DNA of 64,000 bases from Acanthochlamys bracteata (GCA_019914995.1 CM034139.1:1451866-1515865); one strand, 5' to 3'. Shown: positions 45,901 through 56,009, counted from the stretch's first letter. A program made the numbers and translations. Notes: generated by a model from the sequence alone, not told the origin.

Positions 45901-48402
45901 GAATGGTGATGTAACATTGATTTAAAAAAAAAGTATTATGTGCGATGCTATGATGGATCCCATGGTGATTTTTATTATAAGATTATAACACAAACTTAGT
46001 CTCAGAAATGCGTATTATATGGTGATTCTTGAGACGAAAGTCTTAACTGAAGTAAGAGCAAATTTTGGACCTATGAAACCTATAGGACAAATATAAGTTA
46101 AACTAGCCAATGGGTCGGTTCTTGCTTAATTAGATCGGTTTATTTTTTAGGTTGCACTGTGCCTGATTCACTAAATTAAGTTCCTCAAATTGCCGGATGC
46201 TTAAGTTTCTTTAAAGTCGTTGTTTTTGTGACACATATTGTTGTTTGCTTGGATGACAAAGGTTATGGGATGAAAGAAATTAGTAAGTTCTTTGATAGTA
46301 ATAAGGATTGAATAAAAAACCCAATAGCAATCTAAATCTTGAAGAAATTAGTATTAACTAATAGTTTGGGATTCAAGTTGGTCTTAGGTCTAAATTTGTA
46401 CTTACAATTTGAAACAAATTTCTTTTTCCTATTTGATTTTGCAAATTTATAGTTTAAAGGGACTGGAAATACGACATGCCTCTATCCTTATTTCGGTGAG
46501 CTCTTACTATTTTTAAAAGTGATGGTCTTAACTCGTAAGTATCAAAAAGCAACTGTGCATACTGTATATTGTTTGTAAACTAAAATTGTGATTATTTTAT
46601 TTCACTCCCTCTGTGTTTTGATCCCAAACGAGGAGAAACAATTGACCCTCGCATGCATGCATATTACATGCAATAGTAACACCAGGTTACTTGTAGCCTG
46701 CTTTGGAGAATAGTCTCCCATGGTGCCTATACTACAGTCTGATAGTTGAACCAAACCATTAGATGGTTTAACCATACCAGTTAAGCAAGAACAATCCAGC
46801 TAGGTCGGTTCAGGTTGATATTTAAGATATATAGGTTTCTTAGGTCTCAATTTTGATTTTGTTCATCTAAGACTTGGGACCCAAGTTAAGTACCCTATAT
46901 AGCCCTCTTATCCTAGAGCTTTAGGTAATATATTCCATTGAGATTCTTTAAGATATTTCAAAGAATTATGAGTTGATTCTTGGTACATCTCAGTTCAGCA
47001 AGTTTTTACTCATCTTGTTACTTTCTGTACATAAGGCTACAAGGGTGGTAATCAATGCACTTCTGTCTATGTGCTAGTGGATTTGCGTGGTCATAAGTTT
47101 TCCCATTTATTGCATCAGAGGTGCTCTGCACATAGGGGTGGTAATCTGATGGATTGGATTGTTGGAAATACTAGGGCAAATCTATTCATATAAAACCAAT
47201 ATTTAACTCACATAATTGTTGAAAGAATGACCAATATTTAAGCTTACAACTTTTGTAGAACCATTTCATGCAATCAAACCATTTGGTAAAAACCAAACCC
47301 TGACCAGTCTTGGCACCCAATAGTTAGCATGAACAAAAACCAAGCTTGGACTCGAGAAGTCTAAAAGACAGACATTAAGCTAAACTGACCTAGCTGGTTC
47401 AGTTCTTGCATAGTCATTTGAAGGAGTAACTAACTGTTTCAGGGAATGATATGATGGGATCTAGTTTTGTGGATTATTCTGAGACAGTCTTGTTTGGCAG
47501 TTTGTATTTCATGTAGGTTAACTGACTAGAGAGCTTTGGGGTCACAAACACTTGCAGTTATACTGGGATGCCTTCTATTTTGTAGTTAGTGCTGCTACGT
47601 GCTGTTCAAACTTTCGATATCCTTGTGCAACTCTACTCAAGAGTCCACTCTTTTACTTTGATAGAAATTGTAATTCAGAAATTATTTTACCAAACCAGCA
47701 TTTAACTTGGCCAAGCTAACATAACTAGATTTGTTTGCTATCAACCTCTTGTGCCTTCTAAGGTCCACCATTTCGTTTGGTAATGGGCCGCACCCGCCAT
47801 GGTATATTGAGCATAATGCTTGCGTTATTTTGATAATTTACTTCATCAGGCTCGAGGATGTCTACATCTAGAAGGTGTTCAGGATAGAGATATGAATAGG
47901 AGTTTTTCAGTTAAGGCTAAATTTAGACAAAGCTAAATATCAACTTCGGATCGTAATAAAAATCCAGTTTATTACTTTTGAACTCTAAGATCTCTATTTG
48001 ATATACAATGTGAAGTATCTGTAAATCTGCTTCAGAACATTAAGCAATCAATTAATCATGTTTAAAACATTCATTCTGAAGCTGCTAGCTGCTTTTTGTT
48101 ACTAATTACTTTTCATTGAGTGCCATCTTGCATACGTGATTTTATTAGGATTATTGTAAATACTTTTATGACAAAGCTTCAAGTCAATCATTGAATTATA
48201 TAAAATTGCTTGTATGTGCATGTGCAGTAAGTTATTGTGAGCAGATTGAAATTTGCTGTAACACAGATTATTTTTTTAGCTTATTTAAATATGACATGAA
48301 ATGTTTGCCTTGTGTTGAACAGGTCGCCTTGTTTTCCTTGGTAAAGACTCCAATTCTGGGCAAACTGACCAGGGGGAACTAAGAAGTGTTGGCTATTACT
48401 GA
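39933..48402 (+). CDS. SSB1: Organellar single-stranded DNA-binding protein (SSB1-type), 4 exons
   Basis: Exons: 39933-40196, 40941-41167, 41982-42082 and 48323-48402. Introns are GT..AG and phases fit, giving 672 nt and 223 residues. The first about 75 residues are rich in Ser, Arg and Thr with few acids at the start (MAPLVRNLLRRSVF), as in a mitochondrial transit peptide. The bacterial-type SSB OB-fold follows: RPLENGLEQGVYR/AILVGKVG, FSLGTGGIRNNRRPL, CSVQWHRISVY, LYVEGNLETKVF, KRIREIAV and a short GELRSVGYY end. The family binds and protects single-stranded organellar DNA during replication and recombination; location here is inferred. The start was chosen at 39933 because transit-like sequence begins there, but an upstream in-frame ATG exists at 39801. 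Intron 3 is unusually long at 6.2 kb. The symbol follows the Arabidopsis homologue. Confidence 0.9.
40197..40940 (+). other. Intron 1 of the SSB gene
   Basis: It starts GTAAGCGATC and ends GATTTGCTGTAAG. The 744 bp hold no recognised element; the open frames inside are chance. Confidence 0.85.
41168..41981 (+). other. Intron 2 of the SSB gene
   Basis: It starts GTGAGCTTC and ends TTTGGCAATGTAG, 814 bp, with no recognised element. Confidence 0.85.
42800..42985 (+). repeat. Intronic minisatellite, about 65-75 bp unit, three copies
   Basis: GAACAAATTAACTCCATG occurs three times (near 42,805, 42,868 and 42,945), each followed by CTTGGGGTG or CTGGGAGTG. The first two also share AAGTGTGACAATATA. 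The third decays after the common core. Confidence 0.75.
45234..45780 (+). promoter_or_regulatory. Promoter-like TATA box with leader-like sequence inside SSB intron 3
   Basis: TTATAAATAAGGCAC at 45234-45248 is a good TATA-box match. It is followed by a purine-rich leader-like stretch and then, near 45,660-45,750, a CAGCAGC/CAACAACAGC-rich segment. It could be the remains of a transposon or gene promoter within the intron. No ORF follows. Confidence 0.3.
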
Positions 48403-48984
48403 CTTAGAGGCCATCGCTACGTTTTAGCAAGTGACTATGTTTGTTATAGTCGTGAAGCTGATACTGTGGTACTTTTGTAACTTCAGTTTTCCAACCATTT
48501 ATTTGGACAAAAAAAACTCAGGCTTTGCAAGGTTCAAGATTCACCTGAGCATTGAGGGATAGCCTCTGGTCCAAGAAGGGAGGCTGCACCTGCTTTTTTG
48601 GTTGGCAGTATTCATAATATCATACCATATGTTTAAGAACGCTGCTGTAATATTTTTGGGTCCTGCCAATGCCCACATGAGTGGTAGTCTATGTGGTTAT
48701 GTATAGCCGATTGCTCTTGAGTATGCAAAATGACTTTGATCAACTAGAGCAGGTCTAAGGATAAACTATGCTTGCTGAAAGTGAAATTGCCGAATTTTGG
48801 AGTCACCTTGCGGATTGTCCATTCTCGATAGAAAAAGGTCACTTGAGATGCAATAACATGAAGAGTGCTCTTCTTGTATAATGAAAGGAAACAAAGGTTG
48901 AAGACGCTCGTTGAATTTTGGCACCCATTTAAGGAATATTAGTATGAAAGATGGTAAGAAAATCATGAATAGACAATAAATATT
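48403..48984. other. SSB 3' flank up to the 5S array
   Basis: It contains the 3' UTR of the SSB gene, with no second gene seen. From about 48,961 the sequence (AGACAATAAATATT) is already 5S spacer, so the array edge lies roughly 560 bp past the SSB stop codon. Confidence 0.6.
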
Positions 48985-49106
48985 AGATGCGATTATATCA
49001 GCACTAACGTATCGGATCTTATTTGAACTTTGAAGATAATCGTTTTTATATGAAAGTTGTACTAGGATTTGTAAGATGATTTCGTAGGAAGTCCTCGTAT
49101 TGCATC
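48985..49106 (+). pseudogene. 5S rRNA pseudogene, array edge (unit 0)
   Basis: Recognisable at both ends (AGATGCGATTATATCAGCAC and GTCCTCGTATTGCATCT), but the middle, including box A, is unrecognisable. The ends can still pair (AGATGC/GCATCT). Confidence 0.8.
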
Positions 49107-49303
49107 TTATTTATTTATTTATTTATTTTTAAAAATTTGCTTCAAAACAATTTGTCCTAGATGGTTCGAAAATAGGGACCAACAATAGGGCGGGCATGAT
49201 TAAAGTACAATCGTGACGTTCTAAAAGGAATACTTTAGTAACATATGAATGATTGTGCAGTATGATATATCGTAATAACAAGCATGGGTAGACAATAGAT
49301 ATT

Positions 49304-49343
49304 GAGTGCGATTATATCGGCACTAATGCATCGGATCTTTCAG
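49304..49343 (+). pseudogene. Truncated 5S fused to spacer (unit 1)
   Basis: The gene starts GAGTGCGATTATATCGGCAC and breaks at CGGATC, continuing directly into spacer sequence (TTTCAGCAACACATGAATG). About 80 nt of gene plus the T-run are lost, apparently through the GATC shared by gene and spacer. Confidence 0.8.
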
Positions 49344-49408
49344 CAACACATGAATGATTCAGCTGTATGATATATCATAATAACAATTATGGAGAGACAA
49401 TAAACGTT

Positions 49409-49524
49409 GGGTGCGATCATAACAGTACTAACGTATCGGATTCTATCAGAACTCAGAAATTAAACGTGTTTGGGCGAGAGTAGTACTAGATAGGTAACTT
49501 TTTGAGAAGTCCTAATGTTGCACC
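49409..49524 (+). pseudogene. Divergent 5S copy (unit 2)
   Basis: GGGTGC/GCACC ends. Many substitutions, including TTAAACGTGTTTGGGC in box A and loss of the GGATGGGTGACC block, so it is unlikely to be transcribed. Confidence 0.8.
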
Positions 49525-49729
49525 TTTTTTACTATTTTTTTTTTACAGTTTGTTTTAGGAAATGCTGTCGAATGGTTGTACGATATATTGTTCGGAAATA
49601 GGTAGCAATAATAGAGCAGACATAAGCTGAGTACGTTCATGACGTTCCAAACTAAATCCTCCAGTAACAGATGAATGATTCAGCTTTCTGATATATTATA
49701 ATAACAAGTATGGGTAGACAATAAACGTT

Positions 49730-49846
49730 GGGTGTAATCATATTAGCACTAAAGCATCAGACCTTACAAGAACTCCGAAATTAAGCGTGCTTGGGCGAGA
49801 GTAGTACTAGGATGGGTGACCTCTTTTGAAGTCCTCGTGTTGCCAC
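49730..49846 (+). pseudogene. Divergent 5S copy (unit 3)
   Basis: Box A and box C are intact (TTAAGCGTGCTTGGGCGAGA, GGATGGGTGACC), but the 5' part has GGGTGTAATCATATT and the 3' end reads TTGCCAC, so the terminal stem is disturbed. Confidence 0.75.
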
Positions 49847-50030
49847 TTTTTCTTTTTTACTAAAGCAGTCGAACGGCTGTAGATATATTGTTCAAAAAAA
49901 TTACTAATAATAGAGCAGATATAAGCTGAGTATGTTCGTGACATTCTAAACCAAATCCTCCTACAACAGATGAATGATTGAGTTGTATGATATATCATAA
50001 TAACAAATATGGGAAAAGACAATAAATGTT

Positions 50031-50154
50031 GGGTGCGATCATACCAGCACTAACGCACTGGATTCCATCAAAACTTCAAAGTTAAGCGTGCTTGGGCGAG
50101 AGTAGTACTCAGATGGGTGACCTCTTGTGAAGTCCTTGTGTTTGTGTTGCACTC
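50031..50154 (+). rRNA. 5S rRNA gene copy, variant (unit 4)
   Basis: GGGTGC start with GCACTC end. Box A is intact. A short GTTTGT-like insertion precedes the 3' end and box C has CTCAGATGGG. Function doubtful. Confidence 0.75.
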
Positions 50155-50361
50155 TTTTCACTTTTTTTTCTTTTTTTTTTTTAAAGTTTGTTTTAGAAAA
50201 AACTGTCAAATGGTTGTACGATATATTATTCGGAGAAAGGTACAAATAAAAGAGCAGACATAAATTGAGTACGTTCGTGACGTTCCAAATCAGATCGTCC
50301 AGCAACACATGAATGATTCAGCCGTATGATTTATAACAAGTATGGGGAGATAATAAACATT

Positions 50362-50479
50362 GGGTGCGACCATACCAGCACTAACGCACCGGATCCCATC
50401 AGAACTCAGAAACTAAGCGTGCTTGGGCGAGAGTAGTAATAGGATGGGTAACCTCCTTGGAAGTCCTAGTGCTGCACCC
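50362..50479 (+). rRNA. 5S rRNA gene copy, edge type (unit 5)
   Basis: 118 nt with fully complementary GGGTGC/GCACCC ends and about ten substitutions from the core sequence. Shares ACTCAGAA with units 6 and 7. Confidence 0.85.
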
Positions 50480-50686
50480 TTTTTATTTTTTTTTTTTTTT
50501 TTTTTTTTTTTTTAGGAAAAGTTGTCGAATGGTTTATATATATATTGTTCGATAAAAACTACTAATAATAGAGCGACAAAAAGCTGAGTAAGTTCGTGAC
50601 GTTACAAACTAGATCCTCCAGCAAAAGATGAATGATTGAGCTGTATGATATATCATAATAACAAGTATGGGTAGACAATAAATGTT

Positions 50687-50804
50687 GGGTGCGATCATAC
50701 CAGCAAAAATGCACCGGATCCAATCAGAACTCAGAAATTAAGCGTGCTTGGGCGAGTGTAGTACTAGGATGGGTGACCTCCTGGGAAGTCCTCGTGTTGT
50801 ACCC
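50687..50804 (+). rRNA. 5S rRNA gene copy, edge type (unit 6)
   Basis: 118 nt, GGGTGC start and GTACCC end. Box C is perfect; box A region differs at one or two bases. Confidence 0.85.
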
Positions 50805-51001
50805 TTTTTACTCTTTTTTTTTTATTTTTTACGAAAGATGTCGAATGGCGGTAGATATGTTGTTCGGAAAAAAGTACAAATAATAGAGTAGAGATAAGCT
50901 GAGTACGTTCGTGATCTTCCAAACCAGATCCTTCAGCAATAGATGAATGATTGAGCTGTATGATATATCATAACAACAAGTATGGGTAGAAAATAAATAT
51001 T

Positions 51002-51119
51002 GGGTGCGATCATAGCAGTAATAACGAATCGGATCCCATCAGAACTCAGAAATAAAGCATGCTTGGGCGAGAGTAGTACTAGGATGGGTGACCTCCTAGG
51101 AAGTCCTCGTGTTGCATCC
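51002..51119 (+). rRNA. 5S rRNA gene copy, transition type (unit 7)
   Basis: 118 nt. The start is GGGTGC as in the left-edge units, but the end is GCATCC as in the core, leaving one G-U pair in the terminal stem. It lies exactly between the two zones. Confidence 0.88.
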
Positions 51120-51321
51120 TTTTTACTCTTTTTTTTTTTTTTTTTTTTTACGGAAAGCTGTCGAATGGCGGTAGATATGTTGTTCAGAAAAAATTACCAA
51201 TAATAGAGCAGACATAACCTGAGTACGTTCGTGACGTTTCAAACTAGATCCTCCAGCAATAGATGAATGATTGAGCTGTATGATATATAATAATAACAAC
51301 TATGAGGACATAATAAATATT

Positions 51322-51439
51322 GGATGCGATCATACCAGCACTAACGCACCGGATCCCATCAGAACTCCGAAGTTAAGCGTGCTTGGGCGAGAGTAGTACT
51401 AGGATGGGTGACCTCCTGGGAAGTCCTCGTGTTGCATCC
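51322..51439 (+). rRNA. 5S rRNA gene, reference core sequence (unit 8)
   Basis: 118 nt, GGATGC/GCATCC ends, both internal promoter boxes perfect. It is identical to units 15, 17 and 18 and is used here as the reference. Confidence 0.97.
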
Positions 51440-51445
51440 TTTTTA

Positions 51446-51476
<31 letters not shown>

Positions 51477-51647
51477 ACGGAAGCTGTCGAATGGCGGTAG
51501 ATATATTGTTCGGAAAAAACTACTAATAATAGAGCAGACAAAAGCTGAGTACCTTCGTGACGTTTCAAATCAGATCCTCCAGCAACAGATAAATAGTTGA
51601 GCTGTATGATATATAATAATAACAACTATGAGGACATAATAAATATT

Positions 51648-51759
51648 GGATGCGATCATACCACAAAAACATGCGGATCCCATCGAACTCAAAAAAGCGT
51701 GCTTGGGCGAGTGTAGTACTAGGATGGGTGACCTCCTGGGAAGTCTTTGTGTTGCATCC
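51648..51759 (+). rRNA. 5S rRNA gene copy, altered (unit 9)
   Basis: Region 17-55 is garbled (CCACAAAAACATGCGG, ATCGAACTCAAAAAAGCG) while the 3' half is nearly perfect. The alteration type recurs in units 10-13, 22, 24, 26 and 28. Confidence 0.8.
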
Positions 51760-51969
51760 TTTTTACTCTTTTTTTTTTTTTTTTTATTTTTCAAGAAGAT
51801 TGTTGAAAAATGGCGGTAGATATGTTGCTTTCGGAAAAAAACTACTAATAATAGAGTAGAACAAAAAGTTGAGTACCTTCGTGATCTTTCAAATCGGATC
51901 CTCCAACAATAGATAAATAGTTGGTGTATGATATATAATAATAACAACTATGAGGACACAATAAATGTT

Positions 51970-52084
51970 GGATGCGATCATACCAATACTACTAACGCCG
52001 GGATCCCATCGAACTCCGAAGTTAAGCGTGCTTGGCGAGTAGTACTAGGATGGGTGACCTCTGGGAAGTCCTCGTGTTGCATCC
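51970..52084 (+). rRNA. 5S rRNA gene copy, altered (unit 10)
   Basis: ATCGAACTCC replaces ATCAGAACTCC, CTTGGCGAG replaces CTTGGGCGAGAG, and CCTCTGGG replaces CCTCCTGGG. Confidence 0.85.
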
Positions 52085-52278
52085 TTTTTACTCTTTTTTT
52101 TTTTTTTTTTTTTAGATCCTCCCGAAAAGATGAATGATAGATATATTGCTCGGAAAAAACTACTAATAATAAAGCGGACAAAAATAACCTTCAAAATTTC
52201 AAATCGGATCCTCGACAATAAATAGTTGGTACTAGTATGATATATAATAATAACAACTATGAGGACATAATAAATATT

Positions 52279-52389
52279 GGATGCGATCATACCAGCACTA
52301 ACAAAAAAGGATCCCATCATCTCGAAGTTAAAGCGTGCTTGGGTAGTACTAGGATGGGTGACCTCTGGGAAAGTCCTCGTGTTGCATCC
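52279..52389 (+). rRNA. 5S rRNA gene copy, altered (unit 11)
   Basis: ACAAAAAAGGATCC replaces the ACGCACCGGATCC part, and GGGCGAGAG is lost from the intermediate element (CTTGGGTAGTAC). Confidence 0.82.
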
Positions 52390-52594
52390 TTTTTACTCTT
52401 TTTTTTTTTTTTTTTTTTTTTTTCAAGGCTGTCGAATGGCGGTAGATATATTGCTCGGAAAAAACTACCAATAATAGAAGCGGACAAAAGTTGAGTACCT
52501 TCGTGACGTTTCAAATCGGATCCTCCGACAACGGATAAATAGTTGGTGTGTGATGATATATAATAATAACAACTATGAGGACATAATAAATATT

Positions 52595-52711
52595 GGATGC
52601 GATCATACCAGCACTAACGCACCGGATCCCATCAGAACTCCGACGTTAAGCGTGCTTGGCCGAGAGTAGTACTAGGATGGGTGACCTCTGGAAAGTCCTC
52701 GTGTTGCATCC
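52595..52711 (+). rRNA. 5S rRNA gene copy, nearly reference (unit 12)
   Basis: Differs by CCGACG for CCGAAG, TTGGCCGAG for TTGGGCGAG, and a lost C plus a changed base in CTCCTGGGAAG. Confidence 0.9.
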
Positions 52712-52906
52712 TTTTACTCTTTTTTTTTTTTTTTTTATTTTTACGAAGATGTCGAATGGCGGTAGATATGTTGCTCGGAAAAACTACTAATAATAAAGCG
52801 GACAAAAATGAATACCTTCGTGCGTTTCAAATCGGATCCTCCGACAATATAAATAGTTGAGTGTATGATATATAATAATAACAACTATGAGGACATAATA
52901 AATATT

Positions 52907-53017
52907 GGATGCGATCATACGGCACTAACCGCGGGATCCCATCGAAACTCAGAGTTAAGCGTGCTTGGCGAGTAGTACTAGGATGGGTGACCTCTGGGAA
53001 GTCCTCGTGTTGCATCC
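52907..53017 (+). rRNA. 5S rRNA gene copy, altered (unit 13)
   Basis: ATACGGCAC for ATACCAGCAC, ACCGCGGG for ACGCACCGG and CTTGGCGAG for CTTGGGCGAGAG. The 3' third is clean. Confidence 0.83.
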
Positions 53018-53220
53018 TTTTTACTCTTTTTTTTTTTTTTTTTTTTTTTACGAAAGCTGTCGAACGGCGGTAGATATGTTGCTCGGAAAAAACTACCAAT
53101 AATAGAGTAGACATAAGCTGAGTACCTTCGTGACGTTTCAAATCAGATCCTCCAGCAACAGATAAATAGTTGAGCTGTATGATATATAATAATAACAACT
53201 ATGAGGACATAATAAATATT

Positions 53221-53337
53221 GGATGCGATCATACCAGCACTAACGCACGGATCCCATCAGAACTCCGAAGTTAAGCGTGCTTGGGCGAGAGTAGTACTAG
53301 GATGGGTGACCTCTTGGGAAGTCCTCGTGTTGCATCC
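53221..53337 (+). rRNA. 5S rRNA gene, one deletion and one substitution (unit 14)
   Basis: ACGCACGG lacks one C, and CTCTTGGG replaces CTCCTGGG. Otherwise it matches the reference. Confidence 0.94.
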
Positions 53338-53343
53338 TTTTTA

Positions 53344-53379
<36 letters not shown>

Positions 53380-53546
53380 AGCTGTCGAATGGCGGTAGAT
53401 ATGTTGCTCGGAAAAAAACTACTAATAATAGAGCAGACAAAAGCTGAGTACCTTCGTGACGTTTCAAATCAGATCCTCCAGCAACAGATAAATAGTTGAG
53501 CTGTATGATATATAATAATAACAACTATGAGGACATAATAAATATT

Positions 53547-53664
53547 GGATGCGATCATACCAGCACTAACGCACCGGATCCCATCAGAACTCCGAAGTTA
53601 AGCGTGCTTGGGCGAGAGTAGTACTAGGATGGGTGACCTCCTGGGAAGTCCTCGTGTTGCATCC
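53547..53664 (+). rRNA. 5S rRNA gene, reference sequence (unit 15)
   Basis: Identical to the reference 118-nt sequence; T-run of about 30 follows. Confidence 0.97.
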
Positions 53665-53670
53665 TTTTTA

Positions 53671-53701
<31 letters not shown>

Positions 53702-53869
53702 CGGAAGCTGTCGAATGACGGTAGATATGTTGCTCGGAAAAAACTACTAATAATAGAGCAGACAAAAGCTGTACCTTCGTGACATTTCAAATCAGATCCT
53801 CCAGCAATAGATAAATAGTTGAGCTTTATGATATATAATAATAACAACTTTGAGGATATAATAAATATT

Positions 53870-53945
53870 GAATGCGATCATACCAGCACTAACGCACCGG
53901 AGTACTAGGATGGGTGACCTCCTGGGAAGTCCTCGTGTTGCATCC
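53870..53945 (+). pseudogene. 5S copy with 42-nt internal deletion (unit 16)
   Basis: The sequence jumps from GCACCGG to AGTACTAGG, removing box A and the intermediate element. The spacer before it has its own changes (TTTGAGGATA). Confidence 0.93.
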
Positions 53946-54147
53946 TTTTTACTCTTTTTTTTTTTTTTTTTTTTTTACGGAAGCTGTCGAATGACGGTAG
54001 ATATGTTGCTCGGAAAAAACTACTAATAATAGAGCAGACAAAAGCTGAGTACCTTCGTGACGTTTCAAATCAGATCCTCCAGCAACAGATAAATAGTTGA
54101 GCTGTATGATATATAATAATAACAACTATGAGGACATAATAAATATT

Positions 54148-54265
54148 GGATGCGATCATACCAGCACTAACGCACCGGATCCCATCAGAACTCCGAAGTT
54201 AAGCGTGCTTGGGCGAGAGTAGTACTAGGATGGGTGACCTCCTGGGAAGTCCTCGTGTTGCATCC
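54148..54265 (+). rRNA. 5S rRNA gene, reference sequence (unit 17)
   Basis: Identical to the reference 118-nt sequence. Confidence 0.97.
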
Positions 54266-54267
54266 TT

Positions 54268-54300
<33 letters not shown>

Positions 54301-54468
54301 CGGAAGCTGTCGAATGACGGTAGATATGTTGCTCGGAAAAAACTACTAATAATAGAAGACAAAAGGCGAGAGTACCTTCGTGGCGTTTCAAATCGGATCC
54401 TCCGACAATGGATAAATAGTTGGTGTATGATATATAATAATAACAACTATGAGGACATAATAAATATT

Positions 54469-54586
54469 GGATGCGATCATACCAGCACTAACGCACCGGA
54501 TCCCATCAGAACTCCGAAGTTAAGCGTGCTTGGGCGAGAGTAGTACTAGGATGGGTGACCTCCTGGGAAGTCCTCGTGTTGCATCC
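54469..54586 (+). rRNA. 5S rRNA gene, reference sequence (unit 18)
   Basis: Identical to the reference 118-nt sequence, although the spacer before it carries altered CAG sites. Confidence 0.97.
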
Positions 54587-54790
54587 TTTTTACTCTTTTT
54601 TTTTTTTTTTTTTTTTTTTCTGAAAGCTGTCGAATGACGGTAGATATGTTGCTCGGAAAAAACTACTAATAATAGAGCAGACAAAAGCTGAGTACCTTCG
54701 TGACGTTTCAAATCAGATCCTCCAGCAACAGATAAATAGTTGAGCTGTATGATATATAATAATAACAACTATGAGGACATAATAAATATT

Positions 54791-54866
54791 GGATGCGATC
54801 ATACCAGCACTAACGCACCGGAGTACTAGGATGGGTGACCTCCTGGGAAGTCCTCGTGTTGCATCC
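54791..54866 (+). pseudogene. 5S copy with the same 42-nt deletion (unit 19)
   Basis: The deletion endpoints match unit 16 exactly (GCACCGG to AGTACTAGG), three units (921 bp) away. It lacks box A. Confidence 0.93.
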
Positions 54867-55066
54867 TTTTTACTCTTTTTAATTTTTTTTTTTTTTTTTT
54901 TTACAAAAGTTGTCGAACGGCGGCAGATATGTTGCACGAAAAAAACTACCAATAATAGCGCAGACATAAGCTGATTACCTTCCTGACGTTTCAAATCAGA
55001 TCCTCCAGATAAATGATTGAGCTGTACGATATATCATAATAGCAACTATGGGAAACAGGAAGTGTT

Positions 55067-55184
55067 GGATGTGATCATACCAGCACTAACACACTAGATT
55101 CCATCAGAACTCTGAAGTTAAGCATGCTTGGGCGAGAGTAGTATTAGGATGGGTGACATCCTGGGAAGTCCTCGTGTTGTATCC
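55067..55184 (+). rRNA. 5S rRNA copy with C-to-T/G-to-A changes (unit 20)
   Basis: 118 nt. About ten differences from the reference, all C-to-T or G-to-A apart from at most one, several at CG sites (GTGATC for GCGATC, ACACACTAG for ACGCACCGG, TCTGAAG for TCCGAAG, AAGCATG for AAGCGTG). Its spacer is also divergent. Confidence 0.9.
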
Positions 55185-55391
55185 TTTTTACTCTTCTTTT
55201 TTATTATTTTTTTATTTTTTACGAAAGCTGTCGAACGGCGGTAGATATGTTGCTCGGAAAAAACTACCAATAATATAGTAGACATAAGCTGAGTACCTTC
55301 GTGACGTTTCAAATCAGATCCTCCGGCAACGGATAAATAGTTGAGCTGTATGATATATAATAATAACAACTATGAGGACATAAAAAATATT

Positions 55392-55492
55392 GGATGCGAT
55401 CATACCAGCACTAACCTACCGGATCCCATCAGAACTCTGAAGTAAAGCGTGCTAGGATGGGTGACCTCTGGGGAAGTCCTCGTGTTGCATCC
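55392..55492 (+). pseudogene. 5S copy with 17-nt deletion (unit 21)
   Basis: GCGTGCT joins directly to AGGATGGG, removing the intermediate element. A few other substitutions (ACCTACC, TCTGAAG, GTAAAGCG). Confidence 0.92.
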
Positions 55493-55498
55493 TTTTTA

Positions 55499-55532
<34 letters not shown>

Positions 55533-55698
55533 GCTTGTCGAACGACGGTAGATATGTTGCTCGGAAAAAACTACTAATAATAGAGCAGACAAAAGCTGAG
55601 TACCTTCGTGACGTTTCAAATCAGATCCTCCCGCAACAGATAAATAGTTGAGTTGTATGATATATAATAATAACAACTATGAGGACATAATAAATATT

Positions 55699-55807
55699 GG
55701 ATGCGATCATACCAGGCACTAACATGCGGATCCCATCGAACTCCGAGTTAAGCGTGCTTGGCGTAGTACTAGGATGGGTGACCTCTTTAAGTCCTCGTGT
55801 TGCATCC
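55699..55807 (+). rRNA. 5S rRNA gene copy, altered (unit 22)
   Basis: ACATGCGG, ATCGAACTCCGAG and CTTGGCGTAG in place of the reference segments; CCTCTTTAAG in box C. Confidence 0.82.
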
Positions 55808-55813
55808 TTTTTA

Positions 55814-55848
<35 letters not shown>

Positions 55849-56009
55849 TCGAATGACGGTAGATATGTTGCTCGGAAAAAACTACTAATAATAGAGCAGA
55901 CAAAAGCTGAGTACCTTCGTGACGTTTCAAATCAGATCCTCCAGCAATAGATAAATAGTTGAGCTGTATGATATATAATAATAACAACTATGAGGACATA
56001 ATAAATATT

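Larger units (their letters stand above)
42083..48322 (+). other. Intron 3 of the SSB gene, 6.2 kb, with insertions
   Basis: It starts GTATGTCTAC and ends TGTGTTGAACAG. It holds a short minisatellite (about 42,800-42,985), unassigned sequence opening with AGGGGTGACAATATGGG near 43,760 that resembles the start of some plant repeats, and a promoter-like segment near 45,234. No complete transposon could be delimited. The length compared with introns 1 and 2 suggests accumulated insertions. Confidence 0.7.
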
